Assembly: GCF_000230695.2 (NCBI RefSeq)
Contig: NC_020541.1
Location: forward strand, 2,790,001 to 2,854,000
Direction: 5' to 3'
DNA from: Rhodanobacter denitrificans
Lineage (GTDB): Bacteria > Pseudomonadota > Gammaproteobacteria > Xanthomonadales > Rhodanobacteraceae
Length of the DNA: 64,000 bases
Shown piece by piece: positions 22,824 through 31,150 of the stretch (within the stretch, counting starts at the first letter, position 1; each line of letters starts with the position of its first letter). The notes below the pieces were generated by a model. That model was not told where the DNA came from. It searched no databases and saw nothing but the letters and a program-made list of their open reading frames with translations. The translations under genes and the position numbers were made by a program.

Positions 22824-23447
22824 CTACTTGAACCGATGGATGAAGCCCACCTTGAAGCCGCCGGGCAGCCAGCTGATGATCAGCGGCGAATCCCGGTGCG
22901 CCGCCCACAGGCCGATCCCGGTGCCGAGCGCGGCGCCGACCAGCACGTCGCTCTGCCAATGGCCCCGGGTCTTCACCCGCGCCACCGCGTCGTACGCCGG
23001 CAGCAGGGCCAGCGCGTACACGGCCGGATGGTCGCGCCCGTAGGTGACGATGAACGGCGTGACCGCCGCCGATATCGCCGCCACTTCCCCGCTGGGGAAG
23101 CTCTGCGCGTGGCTGCCGCTGAAGAAGCGATCGGGATTGTCGGTCTGCGAAGGCCGCTCGCGCTGGAACGTGTATTTCATCGCCTCGGCGCCGACGCCGG
23201 TGATCATCATGGCATCCACCGAGCGCCAGAACGTGTCGCCCAGCTGGTCGTTGTCGCCAAAGACCAGGGCGCCGCCGGCGATCGCACCGATCATGCCGTA
23301 CATCAGGGCATTCTGGTTGGAGCGTTTCCAGATGCCGCTGTTGTCGTAGTGGACGCGGTGGTCGATGCCGAGCGGGCCGCCTCCCGCATGGGCAGCGCCC
23401 GAAACCAGGATGGCGGCGGCGCATAGCCAGGATCGCAATGCAGGCAT
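22824..23447 (-). CDS. PAP2-superfamily phosphatase with altered motif 2
   Basis: A 207-residue exported or membrane PAP2 (type 2 phosphatidic acid phosphatase) protein. A signal-like segment covers residues 1-21, with several hydrophobic helices after it. Motif 1 is K91...RERP (R98), motif 2 is SFPSGE at 116-121, and motif 3 has R157, H163 and D167. In classical members motif 2 is PSGH and its histidine is the acid catalyst; here residue 121 is glutamate. The nucleophile-region His163 remains. It may be a variant subfamily with changed activity rather than an inactive protein. Substrates of relatives are lipid phosphates or undecaprenyl pyrophosphate. Confidence 0.8.
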   Translation of the reverse strand: MPALRSWLCAAAILVSGAAHAGGGPLGIDHRVHYDNSGIWKRSNQNALMYGMIGAIAGGALVFGDNDQLGDTFWRSVDAMMITGVGAEAMKYTFQRERPSQTDNPDRFFSGSHAQSFPSGEVAAISAAVTPFIVTYGRDHPAVYALALLPAYDAVARVKTRGHWQSDVLVGAALGTGIGLWAAHRDSPLIISWLPGGFKVGFIHRFK

Positions 23448-23618
23448 CTCGCGGCTCCCGCATGACAGGCAGCGCCTGCCTTCCGGCCCGAACGCTACGC
23501 AGCCCAGCTTTCGGTCGGCTTACGCGACCGGCCCGGAAGGGCCATCGAACCGCGCGCGGAAAAAGCGCACTCTGGGCTACCTTGGCCGGACCCGGATGCC
23601 GGGACGAACGGGAACCTC

Positions 23619-24743
23619 ATGCAAAGTGCGGACGCGATCATCGTCGGCGCGGGCCCTGCCGGCCTTGCCTGCGCGGCATGCATGCGCCAGCGCGGCCTCG
23701 ACGTGGTGATCCTGGAAAAGGCCGGTGCGGTCGCTTCCGTATGGCGGCGCCACTACGACCGGCTGCACCTGCACGCGGACCGTGGCCACTCCGGCCTGCC
23801 CGGCATGGCGATGCCGCGCAGCTGGCCCAGGTATCCATCGCGCGCCCAGGTCGTCGACTACCTGGAAAGCTAAGCGGCGCAGTTCGACCTGCAGCCGGTC
23901 TTCCACTGCGCGGTGCCCACGGTCCGTCGCGATGGTTCCGCTTGGCGCGTGGAAACGGCGCGGGGCGAGTTCACCGCGCCGGTGGTGGCGATCGCAACCG
24001 GCTGGGCCGATTTCCCGCACCGTCCGCGCTGACCGGGGGTGGATACCTATCAAGGCCTGCTTGTTCACAGCAGGGACTATCGCAACCCGGCGGCCTGCGC
24101 GGGCAAGCGCGTGCTGGTGGTGGGCTTCGGCAATTCGGGCGGCGAGATTGCGCTGGACCTGGCGCAAGCCGGGGTCGACGTGACGCTGGCCGTGCGCGGC
24201 CCGGTGCAGATCCTGCCACACGAGCTGCGGGGCATTCCGATCCTGACCTGGGCGATCGCGCAGGCGCGCCTGCCCGCACGCGTGGCCGACTTCATCAACG
24301 CGCCGGCGATCCGGCTCGTCATCGGCCCGGCCGGGAAGCTCGGCTTGACCATCGCCCGCAAGGGGCCGCGCCGCATGATCGAGGAAGACCACCACATCCC
24401 CTTGCTCGACGTGGGCACGCTGGCCCGGATCCGCGACGGCACGATCAAGCTGCGCGGCGGCATCGAGCGCTTCACCCGCGATGGCGTGGTGTTTGCGCAG
24501 TCGCCAGCCGAACCGTTCGCTGCCGTCATCCTCGCCACCGGCTTCCGGCCCGACCTGCGCCCGTTGCTGCCCGAGGCGCATGGCGTCCTCGACGACCACG
24601 GCATGCCGCTGGCGAGCGGCCGGACAACGCCCGAACCGGGGCTGTTCTTCTGCGGCCTGATCGCCGCGCCCACCGGACAGTTGCGCGAGATCGGCATCGA
24701 GGCCCGGCGCATCGCCGGCCTGGCGGCGGCTTGCCAGCGGTAA
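23619..24743 (+). pseudogene. Flavin-dependent monooxygenase pseudogene, two nonsense codons
   Basis: One reading frame of 375 codons encodes a flavin-containing monooxygenase-like protein interrupted by TAA at 23871-23873 and TGA at 24030-24032, with no frameshift. The first 84 residues contain the FAD motif IIVGAGPAGLACA. The part after the second stop contains the NADPH motif VLVVGFGNSGGEIALDL and the family end (ILATGFRPDLRPL). Each stop is one base from a sense codon (TAC or TAT to TAA; TGG or CGA to TGA). Translation could restart only in fragments lacking either nucleotide site. Relatives oxidise small nucleophiles or act as YUCCA-like enzymes. Sequencing error is possible but would need two independent errors. 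Confidence 0.85.
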
Positions 24744-24861
24744 CCACGAGCACCTTGCCGGTGGACGCGGCAGCACCGCGCGATAACAGCCGGCATACCG
24801 GAGAGATGCCACAATGCACCGGAGTCTCCACGCGACTCCGTGATGCTCCAAGGAGGTCACC

Positions 24862-25431
24862 ATGAAACGGTTCCAAACCACCCTGCTTTTCGGAATGCTG
24901 TCGCTCGCGGCAAGCACGGCCCTGGCTTCCTCGGGCTCGCTCAACGAATTCCGGCCCAAGGTCATGCCGGTGCTGGTGCAGGTGAACGCCCACGGCAAGG
25001 TCACCGACGCCTCGCCGGCGATCGAACTTTCGCCGCGGCTGCGCCGGCTGCTGCTGCAGAACCTGAATGAAATGATCGTCAAGCCGGCGACCGAACACGG
25101 GCGCCCCGTGTCCAGCCAGTTCGTCGCCAACCTGGTCCTGCGCACCACGCCTCGCACCGAGGGCGACTACGACGCGCAGTTTGCCTTCGTATCAAGCTCG
25201 CCGGTGCCGTCGGGCTCCTGGTACTGGGTCCATATCGATGGCCACCGGCTGGCGCTGGCGAGCCGGGATTCCATCAACCGCGGGGCACGGATCCGATTCA
25301 ACGACGACCGGAAAATGGACCGGTCCTCGAACCCCATGAACTACCGGTCCGCACCGACTCCGCTCATCCAGAACGCCACCCGCAACACACCCAGCCCCGC
25401 ACCTGCACGCGTGCCCGGGCACGGAGGGTAA
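24862..25431 (+). CDS. Secreted protein of unknown function
   Basis: A 189-residue protein with a clear signal peptide (residues 1-22, cleavage after TALA) behind a very strong ribosome site (AAGGAGGT, 6 bp before ATG). The mature part begins with a beta-strand-rich segment (VMPVLVQVNAHGKVTDASP) loosely like a TonB C-terminal fold, and ends in a disordered Pro/Asn/Arg-rich tail. I do not recognise a family. It follows the monooxygenase pseudogene by 118 bp. Confidence 0.7.
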   Translation: MKRFQTTLLFGMLSLAASTALASSGSLNEFRPKVMPVLVQVNAHGKVTDASPAIELSPRLRRLLLQNLNEMIVKPATEHGRPVSSQFVANLVLRTTPRTEGDYDAQFAFVSSSPVPSGSWYWVHIDGHRLALASRDSINRGARIRFNDDRKMDRSSNPMNYRSAPTPLIQNATRNTPSPAPARVPGHGG

Positions 25432-25849
25432 TCCGGCCAGCAAGAAGGCCGCCTGCTCCCGGGTAGCACCTGGCAGCAAACAGTGAAAGGCCCGCCGCAT
25501 GCGACTGGCCTTTCTTGCTGGAAGCGGAACGTACGGTGAGTTGCGACGCCGACATCCGCTACGACGCACGCCTCACGCAGGACACGATTGCCGTACCGAT
25601 CGGCTCGCGCACGCAACGACGGGTGAGCGCGGCTGCTAGGCTCAAAATCCTTCATGCCATGCCGACCACCTCCAGCCGCAGGACTATTACCGTCGCGCGC
25701 AGAGCGTCGAGCCTTTCGCTTCGGAGCTCCTGACTTGCAAGCCAGGGAGCAAACCGTTGTCAGCGGATATTCGGGTATGGCGCCCGGTTTTCCCCGGCGG
25801 ACGTTTGCAGTACGGTGGGCCTCGCCAGGGAGCACTCAGGGGGAGTGAT
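25432..25849. other. 418-bp gene-free stretch with inverted repeat
   Basis: No convincing gene is present; open frames on both strands lack ribosome sites and look compositional. CCAGCAAGAAGGCC (25437-25450) is repeated inverted, with one inserted T, as GGCCTTTCTTGCTGG (25507-25521). The pair could fold into a long stem and may terminate the upstream gene. The last 50 bp should contain the promoter and the ribosome site (GGGGGAG) of the nuclease gene at 25850. Confidence 0.5.
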
Positions 25850-26821
25850 ATGGCGAAACACAAGCAAAGCGGCATCGAGCAGATCGCCTCGATGCCATGG
25901 CAGGCAGGTGTCCTGCTCGGGCTGATCGGTTATCTCGCCGTCCGCTTCGGCATCGGCTGGTACTTCGGCGCCCACACCGATCCTCTTTCCGCAGGCATTG
26001 CGAAGGATGCTCGCGACGGCATGCTGGCGCCGCTCGCGTGGATGTTGCTCGCGGGCTGCTGGATCGGCGCGCTCGTCTCACTTGTCAAACGTAACCAGCG
26101 TCGCCGGCTACTCGACTCGCAAACCGGCATCGAAAGCCTGCGCACCATGCGCTGGAGCGAATTCGAGCTGCTCGCCGGCGAAGCGTTTCGTCGCCAGGGC
26201 TACGCCATCGAAGAAACCGGCCTCGGCGGCGCCGACGGCGGCATCGACCTGATCCTGCGCAGGAACGGCCAGACCACGCTGGTGCAATGCAAGCAATGGC
26301 AGAACCGGCAGGTCGGCGTCAAAGTCGTGCGCGAAATGTACGGCCTGCTCGTGCACCACCAGGCCGCTGCCGTGAAGATCGTGGCGCTTGGCGACTACAC
26401 CCCCGACGCCCACCGCTTCGCCCAAGGCAAACCCATCGAGCTGATCCACGGCGGCGAGCTGATCGCCACGGTGCGTAAGCTGCAATCCGGCAAGGCTCGC
26501 GCCACACATCCGCTGGATACGCCGCTGGCGTTTGGCGGAAGCATCGCCGCCAGCCTGCTCCTGATTGCGGGACTCTCGCCTTCTACAGCGAGCACCTCGC
26601 AGGCACGACAGATCGCTGCGCCTACTGCCGCTTTCCAGCCCACACTCGGACCGGAGCCGCCGTCGATCCCTCATCGCCCCACAGCATCGACACCACGCGC
26701 CCATGCAGTGATCTATGCGAGCGATTCGCAGGACGACGCGGAATTGCGCGAGTGGAAAAAGAGGAACGCCGAGTCGATGAAGATTCTGGAGAAGACCACG
26801 AAGGAGATGCCGCTGCGCTGA
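25850..26821 (+). CDS. Membrane-anchored Mrr-type restriction endonuclease-like protein
   Basis: A 323-residue protein. Two hydrophobic helices (about 18-38 and 60-79) come first. An Mrr/PD-(D/E)XK catalytic domain covers about residues 100-210: ELLAGEAFRRQGYAIEETG, then GGIDLIL (D133) and LVQCKQW (Q146, K148), the D...QxK form of the nuclease core. A third hydrophobic stretch (about residues 225-242) precedes a Ser/Thr/Pro-rich linker and a charged end. Cytosolic Mrr cuts methylated DNA; membrane-tethered relatives are proposed to act on incoming or damaged DNA. ATG at 25850 has a GGGGGAG ribosome site. No methyltransferase partner is nearby. Confidence 0.85.
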   Translation: MAKHKQSGIEQIASMPWQAGVLLGLIGYLAVRFGIGWYFGAHTDPLSAGIAKDARDGMLAPLAWMLLAGCWIGALVSLVKRNQRRRLLDSQTGIESLRTMRWSEFELLAGEAFRRQGYAIEETGLGGADGGIDLILRRNGQTTLVQCKQWQNRQVGVKVVREMYGLLVHHQAAAVKIVALGDYTPDAHRFAQGKPIELIHGGELIATVRKLQSGKARATHPLDTPLAFGGSIAASLLLIAGLSPSTASTSQARQIAAPTAAFQPTLGPEPPSIPHRPTASTPRAHAVIYASDSQDDAELREWKKRNAESMKILEKTTKEMPLR

Positions 26822-26852
26822 TGTTCCTTCGTGCGGCAATACTCGAAACCAG

Positions 26853-26993
26853 ATGTGTCTAAACCCACCCAATGGCGTACACCATGAGCTAGACAAGTTG
26901 ATGGAGCGGGGGTTACGCATACCGTTCAACCCCGACCTGCGGTCTCATGCGGCCTATCTTGTGTGGCACCTAGACCATTGCTTCAAGCATTAA
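26853..26993 (+). CDS. Small 46-residue ORF, possible gene remnant
   Basis: ATG at 26853 opens a 46-residue frame whose composition looks protein-like: MCLNPPNGVHHELDKL, then MERGLRIPFNPDLRSH and a C-terminal amphipathic helix ending HLDHCFKH. No good ribosome site is visible. It lies between the Mrr-like nuclease and an AT-richer membrane protein, in a stretch less GC-rich than the surroundings, so it may be the end of a decayed gene. An internal ATG (26901) would leave 30 residues. Function unknown. Confidence 0.35.
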   Translation: MCLNPPNGVHHELDKLMERGLRIPFNPDLRSHAAYLVWHLDHCFKH

Positions 26994-27050
26994 CAAAGAA
27001 ATCTCCCCTCATTTTTGTAATTCATCAACCCACTACCTGGAAAATTTTCG

Positions 27051-27782
27051 ATGACACCTCCGCAAGTGCCGAAAGCGAAACTTCCTCCGTATTTTTTCTT
27101 GGGCCAGCCCATTGGACTCGCTGCACTGACGCTCGGCGCGCTTACCTTGTTTACGCAAAAACGTGATGCGATCGTCGGGGCCATACCGATTCTGGCGAAT
27201 CGATCGCTCGACTGGTGCCTTCTGGCGCTGGGAGTCCTCGTCCTAGCATCCATGTCCTTGCTCATCCTCAAGACGACACAGCGCCACCAGGATCTGAACC
27301 GCAAAATGCACGAACGTCGAGTCGAAGAAGCGCGACAACGTCAGCTTTACGAGCCAAGACCATTGCAGTCGCCGATGACTCTGAAGCCACTCGAAAATGT
27401 GTGGATCGGAGTGATTCTCGGCTGGGTGGTCGGTCTCGGCATGATTGCCCTTGGCGTTGCCGGGTTCATGCAACACTCCAGTCTGAGTTCATTCGCCATA
27501 TGCATGCTTTTCAGCCTGTTTGGTACTCTTATCGTGTTGACGGCCACAAATAAACTGTTTTGCAGGGTGGAGCTTCGGGGCGAAGAAATTTTCTACACTA
27601 GTATGTTTTGCAAGAGAAGTTTTCGAGCACAGGACATTCGCTCGGCCATCTACAGCAGAACCGGCAACGTCAAGACGCTGAAGGTAAGCACCGCTCAATC
27701 CTGGTTCATCGTCACCACCAGCAACTTTACCCAGGGGCAACTGGAAATCATCCGCAAGTTCTGCGATCCGTCGGCAACCTGA
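27051..27782 (+). CDS. Membrane protein of unknown function with PH-like C-terminal part
   Basis: A 243-residue protein with two pairs of hydrophobic helices (about residues 18-35 and 53-73, then 117-140 and 145-165) around a charged linker (HERRVEEARQRQ). The last 80 residues are soluble and beta-rich (CRVELRGEEIFYTSMFCKRSF), with the look of a PH-like domain; I could not assign a family. Base composition is visibly more AT-rich than neighbours, with rarer codons, which suggests acquisition from elsewhere. It follows the Mrr-like nuclease region on the same strand. Confidence 0.65.
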   Translation: MTPPQVPKAKLPPYFFLGQPIGLAALTLGALTLFTQKRDAIVGAIPILANRSLDWCLLALGVLVLASMSLLILKTTQRHQDLNRKMHERRVEEARQRQLYEPRPLQSPMTLKPLENVWIGVILGWVVGLGMIALGVAGFMQHSSLSSFAICMLFSLFGTLIVLTATNKLFCRVELRGEEIFYTSMFCKRSFRAQDIRSAIYSRTGNVKTLKVSTAQSWFIVTTSNFTQGQLEIIRKFCDPSAT

Positions 27783-28061
27783 AGCCTGCTATGAAGGCGA
27801 TTTTGAACTAGCAGGACGGGGCAATTAAATCGCCCTAGCCCGCGCGGCGAGTGTACCGAGTGCGGGCCAGGATGGCCCGCCGTTCTACCCGGGCTCGCGT
27901 GCGGCGATGAACTGGGGACAACAGGCCGCGTAGCGGCACGAAAGCTCTTCGCCCCAATGCCAGTGCACAGAAATGCAAAAGCGATTCCGGCCTTCGCCGG
28001 AATGACGAAAAGGAAAGAGCGTGGCGGGCACCCGCCCGCCCCCCGCAGGGGGAGAGGGAGC
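27783..28061. repeat. Repeat-bearing gap downstream of the accessory region
   Basis: No gene is seen. ATTCCGGCCTTCGCCGGAAT (27987-28006) is a short palindrome related to the paired element at 55744-55821. It is followed by GC-rich hairpin sequence (CCCCCCGCAGGGGG, about 28039-28052). The stretch marks the boundary between the accessory genes and the htpG core region. Confidence 0.5.
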
Positions 28062-28087
28062 AAAGAAAAGCCCGCCGGATGGCGGGC
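28062..28087 (-). terminator. Rho-independent terminator of htpG
   Basis: On the minus strand GCCCGCC-ATCC-GGCGGGC is followed by TTTTCTTT, a classical intrinsic terminator 30 bp after the htpG stop codon. Confidence 0.85.
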
Positions 28088-28116
28088 TCTCTAATATCAA
28101 CAAAGTACCTCGCGCC

Positions 28117-29985
28117 TCACCCCAGCAGCACCCGATTCATCCTCTGCACGAACGCCGACGGGTCCGGCAGCTGCGCCCCGGCCGCAATCTCCGCCTGCTC
28201 CAGCAGCAGCGTCGCCAGATCCTTCGCCTTCGCCTCATCGGTTTCCGCCTCGACGCGCTTCAACAACGCGTGCTGCGGATTGATCTCCAGCGTGGGCTTG
28301 TTCTCGGGCATCTCGTGGCCGGCTTCGCGCAGCAGGCGGGCCAGGTGCGGGGCCATCTCGTAATCGGAAAGCGCCAGGCATGAAGGTGAGTCGGTGAGGC
28401 GGGCGGAGACTTTGACGTCGCCGACGCGGTCGCCGAGCAGATCCTTCAGCTTCTTCAGCAGTGGCGCGGCTTCCTTAGTCGCCTCTTCCTGCTTCTTCTT
28501 GCCGGCTTCGTCCAGCGGCACCTCGCCCTTGGCGACGCTCTTGAGTTTCTTGCCTTCGTACTCGCTGAGCGAGCCGATCATCCACTCGTCGATGCGGTCG
28601 GACATCAGCAGCACCTCGATGTCCTTCGCCTTGAACGCTTCCAGCTGCGGGCTGCCGGCGGCGGCGGCGTAACTGTCGGCGGTGATGTACCAGATGGTGT
28701 CCTGGCCCACCGCCATGCGGCCGATGTAGTCGTCGAGCGCGACGGTCTGCTGGCTGCCCTCGCCCTTGGTGGAGGTGAAGCGCAGCAGCTTGGCGATACG
28801 CTCGCGGTTGTTGGCGTCCTCGCTGATGCCTTCCTTGAGCGTGTTGCCGAACGCCTTGTAGAAGGTGGCGAATTTCTCCGGCTCGTCCTTCGCCAGCTTC
28901 TCGATCAGGTCCAGCACGCGCTTGACGCAGGCGGCCTTGATCCGCTCGAGCTGGCGATTGTGCTGCAGGATCTCGCGGCTGACGTTGAGCGGCAGATCGT
29001 CGGCGTCGACCACGCCGCGCACGAAGCGCAGGTAGTTCGGCAGCAGCTCCTCGGCCGCGTCCATGATGAAGACGCGCTTGATGTAGAGCTTGAGGCCCTT
29101 GCGCTCGTCGCGGCCGCCCATCATCAGGTCGAACGGCGGTTGCGAGGGGATGTACAGCAGGGTGGTGAAGCTCTGGCTGCCCTCGACGCGGTTGTGCGTC
29201 CACGCCAGCGCGTCGTTGAAGTCGTGGCCGAGCGACTTGTAGAAGCTCTGGTAGTCCTCGTCGCTGATCTCCGACTTCGGCTTGGTCCACAGCGCCGAGG
29301 CGGCGTTGACGGTCTCGAACTCGTCGGTCGGTTTGTCGTCCTTCTCGGTCGGCATGCGGATCGGGAAGGCCACGTGGTCGGAGTAGCGGGTGATCAGCGC
29401 GCGCAGCTGCCAGCGGCTGAGGAACTCGTCCTCGTCGGCCTTCAGGTGCAGGATCACGGCGGTGCCGCGCTCGGCGAGCTCGACCGGCTCCAGCGAATAC
29501 TCGCCCTTGCCGTCGCTTTCCCACTTCACGCCCTCGCCGGCCGGCGCATCGGCGCGGCGGCTGAGCACGGTGACCCTGTCGGCGACCACGAAGGCGGAGT
29601 AGAAGCCCACGCCGAACTGGCCGATCAGGCGCGCGTCGGCTTTCTGTTCGCCCGACATCGCCTCCAGGAAACGGCGCGTGCCGGAGCTGGCGATGGTGCC
29701 GATGTTCGCCACCACCTCGTTGCGGTTCATGCCGATGCCGTTGTCGCGCACGGTGACGGTGCGCGCGTCCGGATCCCAGCTGACGTCGATGTGCAGCTCG
29801 CTGTCGCCGGCGGAAAGTTCCGGCTTGGCGATCGATTCGAAGCGCAGCTTGTCGCAGGCGTCGGAAGCGTTGGAGATCAGCTCGCGCAGGAAGATCTCCT
29901 TGTGCGAGTACAGCGAATGGGTGACCAGGTGCAGCACCTGGGCGACTTCGGCTTCGAACTTGCGGGTTTCGGCGGGTGCGTTCAT
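28117..29985 (-). CDS. htpG: Molecular chaperone HtpG (Hsp90)
   Basis: A 622-residue bacterial Hsp90. The N-terminal ATPase has LRELISNASDACDKLRF and DNGIGMNRNEV (Bergerat fold), the middle domain follows, and the C-terminal dimerisation domain ends FVQRMNRVLLG. Length fits E. coli HtpG (624). ATG at 29985 (MNAPAETRKFEAEV) is chosen; an in-frame upstream extension runs into an intergenic repeat and is not real. It acts as a cytoplasmic folding and remodelling chaperone. Adjacent htpX suggests a heat-shock neighbourhood, though a repeat pair separates the two genes. Confidence 0.97.
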   Translation of the reverse strand: MNAPAETRKFEAEVAQVLHLVTHSLYSHKEIFLRELISNASDACDKLRFESIAKPELSAGDSELHIDVSWDPDARTVTVRDNGIGMNRNEVVANIGTIASSGTRRFLEAMSGEQKADARLIGQFGVGFYSAFVVADRVTVLSRRADAPAGEGVKWESDGKGEYSLEPVELAERGTAVILHLKADEDEFLSRWQLRALITRYSDHVAFPIRMPTEKDDKPTDEFETVNAASALWTKPKSEISDEDYQSFYKSLGHDFNDALAWTHNRVEGSQSFTTLLYIPSQPPFDLMMGGRDERKGLKLYIKRVFIMDAAEELLPNYLRFVRGVVDADDLPLNVSREILQHNRQLERIKAACVKRVLDLIEKLAKDEPEKFATFYKAFGNTLKEGISEDANNRERIAKLLRFTSTKGEGSQQTVALDDYIGRMAVGQDTIWYITADSYAAAAGSPQLEAFKAKDIEVLLMSDRIDEWMIGSLSEYEGKKLKSVAKGEVPLDEAGKKKQEEATKEAAPLLKKLKDLLGDRVGDVKVSARLTDSPSCLALSDYEMAPHLARLLREAGHEMPENKPTLEINPQHALLKRVEAETDEAKAKDLATLLLEQAEIAAGAQLPDPSAFVQRMNRVLLG

Positions 29986-30025
29986 GCGTGGATGTTCCGT
30001 TGTTGCGTTGACTATGTGAGATGGT

Positions 30026-30136
30026 CCCTCCCCCTGCTTGCAGGGGGAGGTCAGGAGGGGGTTCGCCTTTGATCTTGGCATTCAGGCAAGGTCAAGAGCG
30101 CACCACCCCAACCCTCCCCTGCTTTGCAGGGGAGGG
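30026..30136. repeat. Composite palindromic element between htpG and htpX
   Basis: Two hairpins, CCTCCCCCTGC-TTGCAGGGGGAGG (30026-30050) and CCTCCCCTGC-TTTGCAGGGGAGG (30112-30136), flank about 60 bp whose ends are inverted copies of an arm containing AAGAGCG and runs of C. The same design recurs at 47266-47373, and a half copy occurs at 35326-35349. This looks like a dispersed REP/BIME or MITE-like family. Confidence 0.75.
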
Positions 30137-30149
30137 AGCAAAGCAGAGG

Positions 30150-31043
30150 TCAGCCGGCGTTCTGCAGCGCGGCGATGCGCTCCTCCAGCGGCGGATGGCT
30201 CATGAACAGTCGCTTGAAACCCTCGGCCAGCGGACCGGAGATGCCGAACGCGGCGATCGTTTGCGGCAGCGTGCTCTCGCCATGGTTGGCCTGCAGCCGC
30301 TGCAGCGCGGAGATCATCGCACCACGGCCGGCAAACTGCGCGCCCGCCGCGTCGGCGCGGAACTCGCGCCAGCGCGAGAACGCCATCACGATCATCGAGG
30401 CGAACAGGCCGAACACCAGCTGCAGCACCATCACCGTCACGAAGTAGCCGATGCCGGTGCCGCCGCGGTTGTCGTCGCGGCCGCCGGACATCCAGCTGTC
30501 GACCAGCCGGCCGACGATGCGCGCGGCGAGGATTACCAGCGTGTTCAATACGCCCTGGATCAGGGTCAGGGTGACCATGTCGCCGTTCGCGACGTGGCCG
30601 ATCTCGTGGCCGAGCACGGCGCCGGCCTGTTCGCGGTTCATCTGCTGCAGCAGGCCGGAACTGACCGCCACCAGCGAGCTGTTCTTCGTCATGCCGGTGG
30701 CGAACGCGTTCATCTCCGGCGCGTCGTAGATCGCCACCTCGGGCATGCCGATGCCGGCGTTCTGCGCGTGGCGGCGCACGGTGTCGACCAGCCAGCGCTC
30801 GGTCTCGTCCTGCGGCTGCTCGATCACCCGCGCGCCGGTGGACCACTTGGCGATCGTCTTGGACATCGCCAGCGAAATGAAGGCGCCGCCCATGCCGAAC
30901 ACGGCGGCGTAGGCCAGCAGGCCGCCCATGCCGCCGTAGCCGCGGGCGGCGGCCATCTGGTCGATGCCGAACAGGCGGCAGACGATGCTCAGCAGGAGCA
31001 GGACGGCAAGGTTGGTGGCAATGAACAATGCGATGCGACGCAT
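30150..31043 (-). CDS. htpX: Membrane zinc metalloprotease HtpX
   Basis: A 297-residue inner-membrane M48 peptidase that degrades misfolded membrane proteins. The zinc motif is HEIGH (in LGHEIGHVANGD), and the third ligand lies in REFRADAAGAQF. Two N-terminal helices and two after the zinc site fit the family, as does NAFATGM. Length matches E. coli HtpX (293). ATG at 31043 (MRRIALFIATNLAV) is the typical family start. It is divergent from gluQ. Confidence 0.96.
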   Translation of the reverse strand: MRRIALFIATNLAVLLLLSIVCRLFGIDQMAAARGYGGMGGLLAYAAVFGMGGAFISLAMSKTIAKWSTGARVIEQPQDETERWLVDTVRRHAQNAGIGMPEVAIYDAPEMNAFATGMTKNSSLVAVSSGLLQQMNREQAGAVLGHEIGHVANGDMVTLTLIQGVLNTLVILAARIVGRLVDSWMSGGRDDNRGGTGIGYFVTVMVLQLVFGLFASMIVMAFSRWREFRADAAGAQFAGRGAMISALQRLQANHGESTLPQTIAAFGISGPLAEGFKRLFMSHPPLEERIAALQNAG

Positions 31044-31150
31044 GGCTGTCTCTCTATCGTGGCAGTCATGAAGGGGACTGGGGGTGGACTGAAAATTCGG
31101 GGCGGCGGCCGGCGCTTTCAAGGGCTCGGCACGGCATCTAAGATGCGCCG

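Noticed and set aside
25341..25835. Minus-strand frame of 164 codons between the secreted protein and the Mrr gene
   Set aside because: It overlaps the end of a well-supported gene, has no ribosome site, and its residue composition is Arg/Cys/Pro-rich as expected for a chance frame in GC-rich DNA.
17139..28061. Prophage or transposon as carrier of the accessory region
   Set aside because: No integrase, transposase, phage structural gene or flanking direct repeat was found; only composition and gene content suggest mobility.
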